NCBI GenBank assembly: GCA_023544565.1
Contig: JAMJFS010000002.1
Coordinates: 43,877-90,462, forward strand
Direction: 5' to 3'
Origin: Methanosarcinaceae archaeon
GTDB taxonomy: Archaea; Halobacteriota; Methanosarcinia; Methanosarcinales; Methanosarcinaceae
Length of the DNA: 46,586 bases
Numbering within the stretch: the stretch's first letter is position 1; each line of letters opens with the position of its first letter. A program made the translations under genes and the position numbers. A model generated the notes under the pieces. The model did not search any database. It worked only from the letters and a program-made list of their open reading frames with translations, and was not told where the DNA came from. This document shows, in pieces, positions 7,526 to 14,884 of the stretch.

Positions 7526-7628
7526 AACGATTATTTCTACAAATTGTTTCTAACGATCGCTTCTGATGAAGCGATCTAATGGATACTTCTATGAAGTATC
7601 CAAACGATCATTTCTACGAAATGATCTA
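7526..7628 (-). repeat. Tandem array of four ~26-nt hairpin units with covarying stems
   Basis: Units start at 7526, 7552, 7578 and 7603 (spacing 26, 26, 25). Three fold perfectly: GATCGCTTC/GAAGCGATC (loop TGAT), GGATACTTC/GAAGTATCC (loop TAT) and GATCATTTC/GAAATGATC (loop TAC). The inner TTC/GAA is constant while middle base pairs change on both sides together; unit 1 is degenerate. The array begins at the stop codon of the 7626-8174 gene and so lies in its 3' untranslated region. Confidence 0.8.
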
Positions 7629-8174
7629 ATCAAACGCCTTCTTAAAAGGCTCAAGTTTCTCATGCAACTGCGCGATCATATTGTTGATATCGTTATGCAG
7701 TTCATCTTGATCGATCGTTGTTTTATTGACATATTTATTCAGATTCTTAATGCTCTGTGCCGTTGCTACCACGTAGTTGAGGTCATGGTCTACTTTGATG
7801 GAACCCAAAAGAGGGATCTTGCCGATATTGGTAAAATCGGTCTTGTACATTTTAATGACTTCTTGAGGTTCGACAACGTAGTTCTTCACGGTTGCCACAA
7901 TGGTTATGACGGACTGGCTTCCCACTATCTTTGACTTCATTCCTGAAACCTTGCGGTTGATCTTGTACTCGATGGTGTAGAGGACATCATCGTTCATCTT
8001 GAATCGCACAGTGTATCCCGGGCTTGCTTCTGTCCCGTTTGCGATATGTATAAGTGAGTGTCCGTTCCTGACAAAGAAATGTATGACTTCTCCAAGCACG
8101 ATCTCGTCCTGACTCTGTGTCAATGCTTTGCTGTGTGCAACGTCCCCGATGGCTTTAAAAAGTCCCATATTCAT
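7626..8174 (-). CDS. Uncharacterised protein, second gene of a coupled pair
   Basis: 182 aa, not recognised. It has no membrane segment or signal peptide. Sequence includes GEVIHFFVRNGHSLIHIANG, VRFKMNDDVLYTIEYKI and a long C-terminal helical part (INNMIAQLHEKLEPFKKAF). It overlaps the upstream gene by 4 nt (ATGA at 8171-8174), so the two are translationally coupled and likely form one complex. Both share a HSLIHI/HALFDI-like motif and similar size, hinting at distant paralogy. It ends at a TAG; four codons later in frame is a second TAG, so read-through as pyrrolysine is unlikely. The hairpin array follows directly. Confidence 0.8.
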   Translation of the reverse strand: MNMGLFKAIGDVAHSKALTQSQDEIVLGEVIHFFVRNGHSLIHIANGTEASPGYTVRFKMNDDVLYTIEYKINRKVSGMKSKIVGSQSVITIVATVKNYVVEPQEVIKMYKTDFTNIGKIPLLGSIKVDHDLNYVVATAQSIKNLNKYVNKTTIDQDELHNDINNMIAQLHEKLEPFKKAFD

Positions 8175-8707
8175 GCTCCCACGTTGACTTTGACGAATTC
8201 TTTCAGTTTTTTTATGATCGCAGATATGTCCTCTGCAATTCTTTCAAAATTAGGTACAAGTGTGACCATGTCTATATAATCATCAGCCTTTATGTAAAGG
8301 GGCATACTTGCAAACAGGTAATTTCCCTGCACATCATACATTATTGAACCGATATCACCGAGCGAACCGGACAATGATTCCCTCCAACTCGATGAGATCA
8401 GTTTTCCCATCTTTTTCGCACGCATTCCATATCCGCACGTGAATTGCATCCTGTGCCCGAGCGTTTTGGCTTCTGCAAGTGCATTGCTTGTGTGCTGTAT
8501 CTGGATGACGACCCTGTCCTGATTGCCAAGGTTCTCAAACATCATATTATGGTAGTCACCTGTGGATGATATGTCAAAAAGCGCATGTCCACTTTCCAGC
8601 ATTGTGGATACAAGTCCTCCGATGAACACCTCATCTATATATGTAGCAGCGTGTTCTTCTTCAGCCAGTTTCCAACTGTCTTTGATCAGTTGTTCGAATG
8701 TTGCCAT
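8171..8707 (-). CDS. Uncharacterised protein, first gene of a coupled pair
   Basis: 178 aa, not recognised. N-terminus MATFEQLIKDSWKLAEEEHA is helical; the middle has GGLVSTMLESGHALFDISS and RVVIQIQHTSNALAEAKTLG; a possible amphipathic segment is GSIMYDVQGNYLFASMPLYI; the C-terminus is a helix (FERIAEDISAIIKKLKEF). No signal peptide and no obvious catalytic motif. ATGA overlap with the next gene. Upstream (minus strand) RBS-like CAGGAGAC lies before the ATG. Good codon pattern and conserved-looking start support a real gene. Confidence 0.8.
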   Translation of the reverse strand: MATFEQLIKDSWKLAEEEHAATYIDEVFIGGLVSTMLESGHALFDISSTGDYHNMMFENLGNQDRVVIQIQHTSNALAEAKTLGHRMQFTCGYGMRAKKMGKLISSSWRESLSGSLGDIGSIMYDVQGNYLFASMPLYIKADDYIDMVTLVPNFERIAEDISAIIKKLKEFVKVNVGA

Positions 8708-8740
8708 TTTTTGTCTCCTGAAATGTTATAACTATTATGA

Positions 8741-8929
8741 TTATTGATAATTTTTGAGTCGGTTTAGCATATGGGCTTGTCTATTATGTATTATTTGTGA
8801 ATCAGTGGCGAAGGAATGCGCCTTTAGATCGATTGCAAGGATGGATGCAAATGTATCAGAAATAATAGCTTCTGCTAAAATGATAGTGATCAGGACACGA
8901 AAAAGAAGATTCAAAATGAATAATATCAT
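8741..8929 (-). CDS. Small membrane-anchored protein of unknown function
   Basis: From ATG 8929 a 62-residue protein starts with one hydrophobic segment (MILFILNLLFRVLITIILAE) and ends DSQIIHNRQAHMLNRLKNYQ. A decayed copy at 9481-9548 still reads SQII-DRQ-ILN-YK in the same frame (conservation at the protein level), which supports coding in this frame rather than the overlapping plus-strand ORF. It starts 28 nt after the RelE-type toxin ends, so it may be the last gene of that locus. An extension to TTG 8938 is possible. Confidence 0.45.
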   Translation of the reverse strand: MILFILNLLFRVLITIILAEAIISDTFASILAIDLKAHSFATDSQIIHNRQAHMLNRLKNYQ

Positions 8930-8957
8930 TATGATCAAAATCGATGACGAATCTATT

Positions 8958-9225
8958 TTACTTATAAACGTTACTTCTTAAATCGACTCTGTGAATCAAA
9001 ATTATCTTTTGCTCCCATATAACTTCATAAACGATTCGGAACTTTCCTTTACGTATGCGACATTTGTTTTTTTTCATCTTTCAGTTTTGCAATATCAAGA
9101 GATCTTATAGGAATGGGGTCATCTTTTAAAACAAAGATTGCTTCTTGGAGTTGCTCTCGATCATGTTTTTGCAAAGAAGAAATAAATTTCAAAGATTTGC
9201 CTTTGATATTTATCTCAAAAATCAT
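8958..9225 (-). pseudogene. RelE/ParE-family toxin, frameshifted at an A8 tract
   Basis: Reading from ATG 9225: MIFEINIKGKSLKFISSLQK, LQEAIFVLKDDPIPIRSLDI, AKLKDEK; then the frame must drop one base in the A8 run (plus-strand T8 at 9067-9074) to continue CRIRKGKFRIVYEVIWEQK, IILIHRVDLRSNVYK, stop at 8958. The joined product is a normal RelE (~87 aa) with the conserved basic RIRKGKFR and YEV core. Without the shift translation ends at 9002 (74 aa) lacking those catalytic residues. Start overlaps the antitoxin stop (ATGA). Homopolymer slippage, true mutation or sequencing error cannot be separated here. Confidence 0.85.
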
Positions 9226-9410
9226 GCATTCAATACCTTTAGAAGTTCTGATTCAGAAGATATGTTATCCCTACTGCGTATTGCTTTGAGGTCTTCGTCT
9301 TCAGGTTCTTCTTTTTGAATTAACATTTCAACGAGTTTTGAATAAAGATTTGTGAGCATATCAAGGTCGGCTCGTATCATTTTCAATTCATTGAATGTTT
9401 CAGTTTCCAT
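9222..9410 (-). CDS. Antitoxin partner of the RelE-type toxin
   Basis: 62-aa acidic protein (METETFNELKMIRADLDML, LVEMLIQKEEPEDEDL) with a helical N-terminus and an extended acidic tail, the usual plan of small RelB-type antitoxins. It overlaps the toxin start by 4 nt (TGA at 9224-9222, ATG at 9225). Start ATG 9410 lies ~30 nt from a TATA box, so the mRNA is probably nearly leaderless. Identity as antitoxin is inferred from position, size and charge. Confidence 0.7.
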   Translation of the reverse strand: METETFNELKMIRADLDMLTNLYSKLVEMLIQKEEPEDEDLKAIRSRDNISSESELLKVLNA

Positions 9411-9422
9411 GTGACATCACAT

Positions 9423-9450
9423 TAACTAATTTAGTTACTAGATATATAAA
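9423..9450 (-). promoter_or_regulatory. TA-locus promoter with palindromic operator
   Basis: TATA box TTTATATATC on the minus strand (9450-9441) is followed by a perfect 15-bp dyad TAACTAATTTAGTTA (9423-9437) located between TATA and the antitoxin ATG at 9410. This position is ideal for autorepression by an antitoxin or toxin-antitoxin complex. Confidence 0.6.
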
Positions 9451-9480
9451 ACCTACTTTTTATGTATCTATACTCAAATT

Positions 9481-9655
9481 GGGTATTATCCTTATATTGA
9501 TTTAGTATCTGAGTTTGCCGATCAGATATTATTTGTGAATAAATGGCGAGGTGTTCAAGTTCCCCTGTAACTTCTTAAATTATGTTCTTTACGCTCATAT
9601 TCTTATCATCCCCATGATTGATTATAAATAATAATATTGTAAGATTTGTTCTAGT
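9481..9655 (-). pseudogene. Chimeric remnant: GerW-type 5' end fused to small-membrane-protein 3' end
   Basis: On the minus strand from about 9600 the frame reads MSVKNII, stop, EVTGELEH (compare MSVENIIKEVTSELER of the 7017-7427 gene), and its upstream 50 nt also match that gene's promoter region. It then joins AIYSQIISDRQTQILNQYKD, matching the tail of the 8741-8929 gene. So two local genes were copied, fused and inactivated here. Confidence 0.65.
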
Positions 9656-10028
9656 TTTTCCACAACTTGAACAATATATTTAATCGATTGCTTAATCCAT
9701 TTTATCAACTCAGGTATTTATTTTTTATTATTATGAGTTATATATTTGAGTGAATAAATATATTATATATGGCAGTGTTTTGTTATACTAAACCGAGTCA
9801 GTTTTTTGTAACTATTAGTCAACAGTTTGCTTTGCTGCATCTGTTACATTTTAAAATAGATATAAATTGTACTTGCGGATCAGTATATTAAGCAAATTTC
9901 AATACAAAACATGTGCATTTTAACGGATACGTCTCACTGAATTTATATTTTCCAATATTTTTTAGTGACATTTGCAGTAAATAATAAAAAATCACGAAAT
10001 TTGGAATATAAAGATCATTAAATATTTA
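9656..10028. other. AT-rich intergenic stretch without a recognisable feature
   Basis: About 370 nt with stop codons in all frames, no clear RNA fold, and runs of A/T. It separates the toxin-antitoxin/remnant region from the 3' end of the helicase gene. Confidence 0.6.
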
Positions 10029-12206
10029 TTAAGAATTATCCATAAAGAAATTCATAAGCGAATATTTCACCTTGCCGGGTTCAACATCCACAAACTCCGC
10101 CCTCTCATCTTCAGGAAAAACATTGAACACCGAAAACTTCCCATACCTCTTTTTTGAATCTGTCAAAAACCGACCGTCAAGAAGTATCCGCACACCATAA
10201 TCGTCAGGCGAGCGCACCACTCTTCCCATTGCCTGCCTGATCTTGCGGATGGTCGGTATCTGTATCGCATAATCCCATCCGGCGCCGTACTCGAACACAT
10301 GGTCGTAGGCAGATTCCACTGCATTCATTCTGTCATTGAGTGCAGGATAACCGACACCCACGATGATAACAGTACGCCCGCGCCCATCTCGGTAATCCAC
10401 ACCCTCGCTCAGCGTTCCCCAAATATATGAAACAAGAACAGTTTTGCCGTCTTCTTCCCCTATCCTGAAGAACTTCTCTCGAACTTCCTGTGCGGACACT
10501 CCGACTTCATCAAGGAACACAGGAACATCAACCGCTTTTTCCAGTATATTGAAATACCGCCTCGCTTCAAACGAACTCTGGAAGAATATGATCACATTCC
10601 CCTTTGACTGTTCAATGGAATCGAACAGCACCTGCTCGATGGCTTCCTTTGTCTGCGGGTCGTCCCTGTTCTTTGCGAACAGCGGAGGAATGGCTACTGC
10701 GATCGTAAGCCGTTTTTCCTCCGGGAATGATGTGGGGTATGCGATCTCGCATGTCTCCCGTGCGATCCCGAGTGTGGATCTGATCATATCGAAAGGTCGC
10801 AGGGTTGCTGACATCAAAATAGCCGAGAATACGGATTCGAACAATGGCTCTGTAACGTTCTTCGGAATACAGGTGAACAGTTCGATCCGCCCGTATACCT
10901 CATTGTTCATATCCCGCCTGACATTGAGGATCGGGTAGTAATTGAGGTTATTAGAAAGCACCAGATATGATGAGAGAAAATCAGAAGCATAACGGATATG
11001 CGACTTTTTCAAAACGGGGCTCAATCCTTTTTTATACTGCTCGCGGTAGATCTCATCAAGTTCAGCCCCAAACTCACTTGCATTTGTCAGGAGTTCCTGG
11101 ATCTTCTTTTCTTCTCCAAATCCGGCTTCTTTTGCCTGACGCAAAAACCGCGCGCATACGATATCATTACGCTCGTAAGGGTCACTTATCCGTATATCGT
11201 ACCATCGCTTGCCAACTCGCTCTTTCTCCCCGAATTTGAACCTTGAATTGTACGTGTCTCGCATCACATTCAACAGTATTCTAAGCAGGTTGTGAATACC
11301 TCCATCAGGCATTTCGTCAATGTTCGCTTCAAGTTCCGATATGGCTTTTTCGACCGTGTGCTCGGTCATTGTGATGGAAGAATGTGAGCGTGCTGCGGAT
11401 TCGATATTGTGAGCTTCGTCCAGTATAAGTATAATATCCTGCGGGTCCCTGTCAAGCCATCCAAGGAATGTTGAAAAAATATCGGCATTCAGGACATGAT
11501 GGTAATTGCATATTACGAGGTCTGCGTGTTTGATCTCACGTTTCATTAACTCGTAGCCGCACATTCCAAGACCGAATGCATAATCATTGACCTCTTCTGG
11601 TGAACGGACATCCGCGAACAGCCATTTGCGGAATGTTTCACTGTCCGATCGCAGGACTTCATAGAGTTCGTTGCATGCCCGGTCACGAACGGTTTTTATT
11701 TTCTCCTGCGAAGTATTTATTTCACCGGCAAGTGCGTCCCGAAGAGCGATAAGTGATGGGTCGCGTGATTTTTTGTAGTTCTCATTGGCAGATTTGAGTT
11801 CCTGTCCTTTGAGATGTAGGTCGCGCTCGATCTCTATAAGTTCAAATGTGTTCTCCCGCTTGAGGGTGCATTCCTCATAATCAACTTCGAGAGGACACAT
11901 TGTGCTCTTGCCTTTGACAACAGCCACCTTAACCTCATTGGTCTTTTTGATATCATGTGCTTCGTTTATGAATTGCACCATCTGCTGATGGACATTGGTA
12001 GCGATGACAACGGTCTTCTTCAATTGCTTCCCCACATGCAAGGCTGGTGCGAGTGCACTTAACGTCTTGCCGGTACCGCACGCTCCTTCAAAGAGCACCA
12101 TCTCCTTTCGAAGCAATGCTGAATGGATCTTATCCATTGCTTCTTCCTGATTAGGGTAGCACGCTTCCTTTGTAAAATATTTAAAGTATCCGCTGGTCTT
12201 ACTCAT
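10029..12206 (-). CDS. XPD/Rad3-type DNA helicase with putative Fe-S cluster
   Basis: SF2 5'-3' DNA helicase, 725 aa, implicated by family in nucleotide excision repair. Walker A GACGTGKT at residues 41-48, motif Ia-like VIATNVHQQM, DEAH box LDEAHNIE at 263-266, motif III MSATLRP, motif VI QAMGRVVRSPDDYG. Between Walker A and DEAH lie four cysteines (104, 113, 178, 216), the XPD-type 4Fe-4S region, but with a ~65-residue charged coiled-coil-like insert (ERDLHLKGQELKSANENY...) between the second and third. That spacing is longer than in Sulfolobus/Thermoplasma XPD. Monocistronic, with start ATG 12206. Confidence 0.92.
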   Translation of the reverse strand: MSKTSGYFKYFTKEACYPNQEEAMDKIHSALLRKEMVLFEGACGTGKTLSALAPALHVGKQLKKTVVIATNVHQQMVQFINEAHDIKKTNEVKVAVVKGKSTMCPLEVDYEECTLKRENTFELIEIERDLHLKGQELKSANENYKKSRDPSLIALRDALAGEINTSQEKIKTVRDRACNELYEVLRSDSETFRKWLFADVRSPEEVNDYAFGLGMCGYELMKREIKHADLVICNYHHVLNADIFSTFLGWLDRDPQDIILILDEAHNIESAARSHSSITMTEHTVEKAISELEANIDEMPDGGIHNLLRILLNVMRDTYNSRFKFGEKERVGKRWYDIRISDPYERNDIVCARFLRQAKEAGFGEEKKIQELLTNASEFGAELDEIYREQYKKGLSPVLKKSHIRYASDFLSSYLVLSNNLNYYPILNVRRDMNNEVYGRIELFTCIPKNVTEPLFESVFSAILMSATLRPFDMIRSTLGIARETCEIAYPTSFPEEKRLTIAVAIPPLFAKNRDDPQTKEAIEQVLFDSIEQSKGNVIIFFQSSFEARRYFNILEKAVDVPVFLDEVGVSAQEVREKFFRIGEEDGKTVLVSYIWGTLSEGVDYRDGRGRTVIIVGVGYPALNDRMNAVESAYDHVFEYGAGWDYAIQIPTIRKIRQAMGRVVRSPDDYGVRILLDGRFLTDSKKRYGKFSVFNVFPEDERAEFVDVEPGKVKYSLMNFFMDNS

Positions 12207-12318
12207 TGCCCTATCTACGATGTACGTCTACTTAAATAATGTTGGTAATTTATAGGCAGTTTAAATTTGTATAGTCTGTGTAACTGAAATCGTTCTATTC
12301 AAAACTAAAACCAATACA

Positions 12319-12335
12319 ACCGCCGCAGGCGGCGC
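12319..12335 (-). repeat. Dispersed GC palindrome, family B copy 3
   Basis: ACCGCCGCAGGCGGCGC, nearly perfect dyad, in the 334-nt gap between the helicase start and the pilin stop. No gene is visible in this gap. Confidence 0.65.
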
Positions 12336-12516
12336 ATTTCCACGCGACTTTTCTTAAAAAATGAACTTTTCTAACAGCCTATTGTAAGATTATTTATCTT
12401 GAATTAATGCGATCGTAAGTGATTATTAACAAGTTGAAATCCCTCTAAATGTAGACTATTTTTACAGTCTCAAGTTAACACAAACGAAGTGAGCGTTATT
12501 TCGTTTATGGAGAAAC

Positions 12517-12532
12517 GTGCCGCCTACGACGG
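12517..12532 (+). repeat. Dispersed GC palindrome, family B copy 4
   Basis: GTGCCGCCTACGACGG, inverted relative to copy 3 about 200 bp away, reproducing the arrangement of copies 1 and 2. Confidence 0.6.
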
Positions 12533-12540
12533 ATTGTATC

Positions 12541-13191
12541 TCACTCGGCAGATTTTACTATTGCCTTGCCTTCCGCGATTATACGCTGCGTGGTCTTGTC
12601 AAATATTTTTATTGTTACGGTTGTACCAGTATCGAAACCGTAGTTGTTTGAAGTGTTCGAAACACCGTTTACAGAAACCAGTACGGATGATGCATCAGTT
12701 CCATTTATGCTATCACCACCGTTTAAGATTAGTTGTTCTCCAGTTGACCAAAGGTTATCATCAAGCATAGCAGAGTTTGTTATGTTATATTCTGGAAGTT
12801 TTCCATTCATTGTAAGGTCGCTATACTTTACTGTCATGTCTCCAGTTTTCATCCCTCCACCATGACCTACAAAACCGATGTATGATCTTCCCCCTCCAGA
12901 AAGGATGATAATGGTAGAATCAAGTAAAAGTGAATCTCCACCTTTATGTCGTAATATGGTGTTAATAGTATGATACGGCACAGGATTTATAGCGCCGTTT
13001 TCAATCCCTTCAATCTCAATAACCGCAGCAGGTGTTTTTGTGAGTAAATTGTTGATGCGTTCGACTGCACCATCATCATATACGGCAGTAACTGTTGCGA
13101 CTGCCAGAACAAATGTCAAAAATACCATTAATAATGCTCCAAATACTGGTGTAACTGCATTTTCCTCATCTTTAATTGCTTGTTTGCCCAT
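12541..13191 (-). CDS. Archaeal type IV pilin-like secreted protein (DUF1628/Pilin_N)
   Basis: From ATG 13191 (upstream GTGGTGG) the protein starts MGKQAIKDEENAVTPVFGAL, then a hydrophobic helix LMVFLTFVLAVATVTAVY: the archaeal pilin N-terminal domain, with a charged leader cut by a prepilin/EppA-type peptidase before the AVTPV helix. The remaining ~180 residues are beta-rich, with TILRHKGGDSLLLDSTIIIL and a typical C-terminal strand pattern (GTTVTIKIFDKTTQRII), as in DUF1628 surface proteins. A further 25-residue upstream extension of the ORF to 13266 lacks family features. Minus-strand TATA-like ATTTTTATATAAG lies at about 13219. Confidence 0.85.
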   Translation of the reverse strand: MGKQAIKDEENAVTPVFGALLMVFLTFVLAVATVTAVYDDGAVERINNLLTKTPAAVIEIEGIENGAINPVPYHTINTILRHKGGDSLLLDSTIIILSGGGRSYIGFVGHGGGMKTGDMTVKYSDLTMNGKLPEYNITNSAMLDDNLWSTGEQLILNGGDSINGTDASSVLVSVNGVSNTSNNYGFDTGTTVTIKIFDKTTQRIIAEGKAIVKSAE

Positions 13192-13525
13192 GGCCACCAC
13201 AGGGGCGTAATTATTGAACTTATATAAAAATAATTCTAAATTTGCACAATATCTTTTAATATACAATTGTAAACATTTTAATCACAATAAAAACATTAGA
13301 TGTTGATAATGTCATTATATGACAGAACATAGAATTTATTTACTGGATCTAGCAAAGTTGAGCTAATAAAATATTGCATCGATGTAGGACAACAAAACAA
13401 CATTTTCAAATACAACATAACCAACTATTACTGCCATCATATCACAAAAAACCATCATGAATAAAAGTTTTAGTTTCCATAAACATCGATAGGTTTTTAT
13501 CTAATTCGTATAATGCTATATTGAA

Positions 13526-13562
13526 AATTTCGATCGAAATTCTTGATTGAAATTATTTATAT
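13526..13562 (+). promoter_or_regulatory. Ferredoxin promoter with 16-bp palindromic operator
   Basis: Perfect palindrome AATTTCGATCGAAATT at 13526-13541, immediately upstream of a TATA box (TTATTTATATC, 13552-13562) and ~40 nt before the ferredoxin ATG. Position fits an activator or repressor site at the BRE. Confidence 0.6.
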
Positions 13563-13600
13563 CATATTGAATAGATAAATTACTAAAGGAGAGTCTAATA

Positions 13601-13777
13601 ATGGTAGCAAAAGTAAACAAAGATGAATGTGTAGGATGTGGAACATGTGTGGACGAATGTCCATCTGAAGCAATCTCAATGAACGATGACGACATCGCTG
13701 TTGTAAACGCAGATGAATGTACCGAATGTGGTATGTGTGTAGATGCATGCCCAACAGAAGCAATCACAATGGAATAA
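13601..13777 (+). CDS. 2[4Fe-4S] ferredoxin
   Basis: A 58-residue acidic electron carrier with two CxxCxxCxxxCP motifs: [12 protein letters not shown] at residues 10-21 and [12 protein letters not shown] at about 40-51, each followed by (S/T)EAI. It is a typical low-potential clostridial-type ferredoxin that in methanogens shuttles electrons to hydrogenase, Rnf or CO dehydrogenase. RBS GGAG (13588-13591) lies 9 nt before ATG 13601. Ends at TAA 13775. It lies 63 nt upstream of asd but has its own promoter. Possible donor/acceptor for the aldehyde oxidoreductase at 31.8 kb (inference only). Confidence 0.95.
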   Translation: MVAKVNKDECVGCGTCVDECPSEAISMNDDDIAVVNADECTECGMCVDACPTEAITME

Positions 13778-13840
13778 GATTACTTATTCCATTACCCATT
13801 TCTATTTTTTGAGTTTTGGATCTTCTTTTTTGAGGTAGCT

Positions 13841-14872
13841 ATGGCAAAGCAAATCAGAGCAGGTATATTGGGCGCCACCGGCGCAGTCGGACAGCGATTT
13901 ATTCAGGCATTGGATAATCATCCATGGTTTGAGATAACATCACTTGCAGCATCAGGCCGCAGTGCAGGAAAAACATACGGTGACGCTGCTAACTGGAGAC
14001 TTGATATTTCACTTCCACGCAGTGTATCTGAAATGGATGTCGTTGCGGTAGATCCAAGAAAAGTGGATGCTGATGTTGTGTTCTCGGCACTGCCATCAGA
14101 GAATGCCATGACTGTGGAAGCTGAATTTGCAAAAGCAGGTTTCGCAGTAGCAAGCAATGCAGCAGCATACCGGATGGAAGAAGACGTTCCTCTAGTAGTA
14201 CCTGAGGTAAATGCCGACCATCTGGGTATGATCGAAGTACAACAGGACAACCGCGGATGGGATGGTTATATCACCACAAACCCAAACTGTTCAACAATAA
14301 TGATGGTCATGTCACTCAAACCCCTCATGCAATTCGGGCTTGATAAGGTCACAGTCGCGACCATGCAGGCAATATCAGGCGCAGGATACGATGGTGTATC
14401 CTCAATGGCAATTCTTGATAACATAATCCCTTACATAGGTGGCGAAGAAGAAAAGATGGAGACCGAACCACAAAAACTCCTCGGGGAATTTGATGGTGCA
14501 CAATTCATAGATGCGGATCTAACTGTAAGTGCAGCGTGTCACAGGGTGCCGGTAATGGACGGACACACCGAAGCGATATGGGCTACCATGAGTGATGATC
14601 CAACGCCCGAAGATGTAAGGAATGCATTCCTCAATTTCAACCCCGGCCTTGGTGGTCTGCCAACAGAACCTGAACAGGCATTGATCGTCCATGATGAACC
14701 GGACCGACCACAACCACGTCTTGACCGAAACCTTGGTGAAGGCATGAGTGTGAGTGTCGGACGTATTCGGGAAGGCATACGTTATGTTGCAATGGGCCAC
14801 AACACCATTCGGGGTGCAGCAGGTGCCAGCGTGCTCAATGCAGAACTTCTGCACAAGATGGGCAAATTGTGA
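13841..14872 (+). CDS. asd: Aspartate-semialdehyde dehydrogenase
   Basis: Reduces beta-aspartyl phosphate to aspartate semialdehyde with NADPH for Lys/Thr/Met synthesis. N-terminal Rossmann motif GILGATGAVGQRF, active-site Cys in TNPNCSTIM, ISGAGYDGVSSM, and the substrate/catalytic His region CHRVPVMDGHTEAIW. 343 aa, normal for the archaeal/fungal-type enzyme. Preceded by TGAGGTAGCT before ATG 13841. Starts a plus-strand run with the surface protein and pyrH downstream. Confidence 0.96.
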   Translation: MAKQIRAGILGATGAVGQRFIQALDNHPWFEITSLAASGRSAGKTYGDAANWRLDISLPRSVSEMDVVAVDPRKVDADVVFSALPSENAMTVEAEFAKAGFAVASNAAAYRMEEDVPLVVPEVNADHLGMIEVQQDNRGWDGYITTNPNCSTIMMVMSLKPLMQFGLDKVTVATMQAISGAGYDGVSSMAILDNIIPYIGGEEEKMETEPQKLLGEFDGAQFIDADLTVSAACHRVPVMDGHTEAIWATMSDDPTPEDVRNAFLNFNPGLGGLPTEPEQALIVHDEPDRPQPRLDRNLGEGMSVSVGRIREGIRYVAMGHNTIRGAAGASVLNAELLHKMGKL

Positions 14873-14884
14873 ACAAGGAATAAT

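Noticed and set aside
7626-7628. TAG stop as a pyrrolysine codon in the 182-aa protein
   Set aside because: The next in-frame stop (also TAG) comes after three codons inside the hairpin array, so read-through would add almost nothing and no conserved extension is visible.
7526-7628. CRISPR-like repeats
   Set aside because: No spacers and units differ by paired substitutions; an RNA-structure explanation fits better.
8754-8981. Plus-strand 75-aa ORF
   Set aside because: The minus-strand frame shows protein-level similarity to a second copy, and the plus frame overlaps the toxin end.
13918-14854. Long minus-strand ORFs opposite asd
   Set aside because: They are complements of a clearly conserved enzyme and show no domain features.
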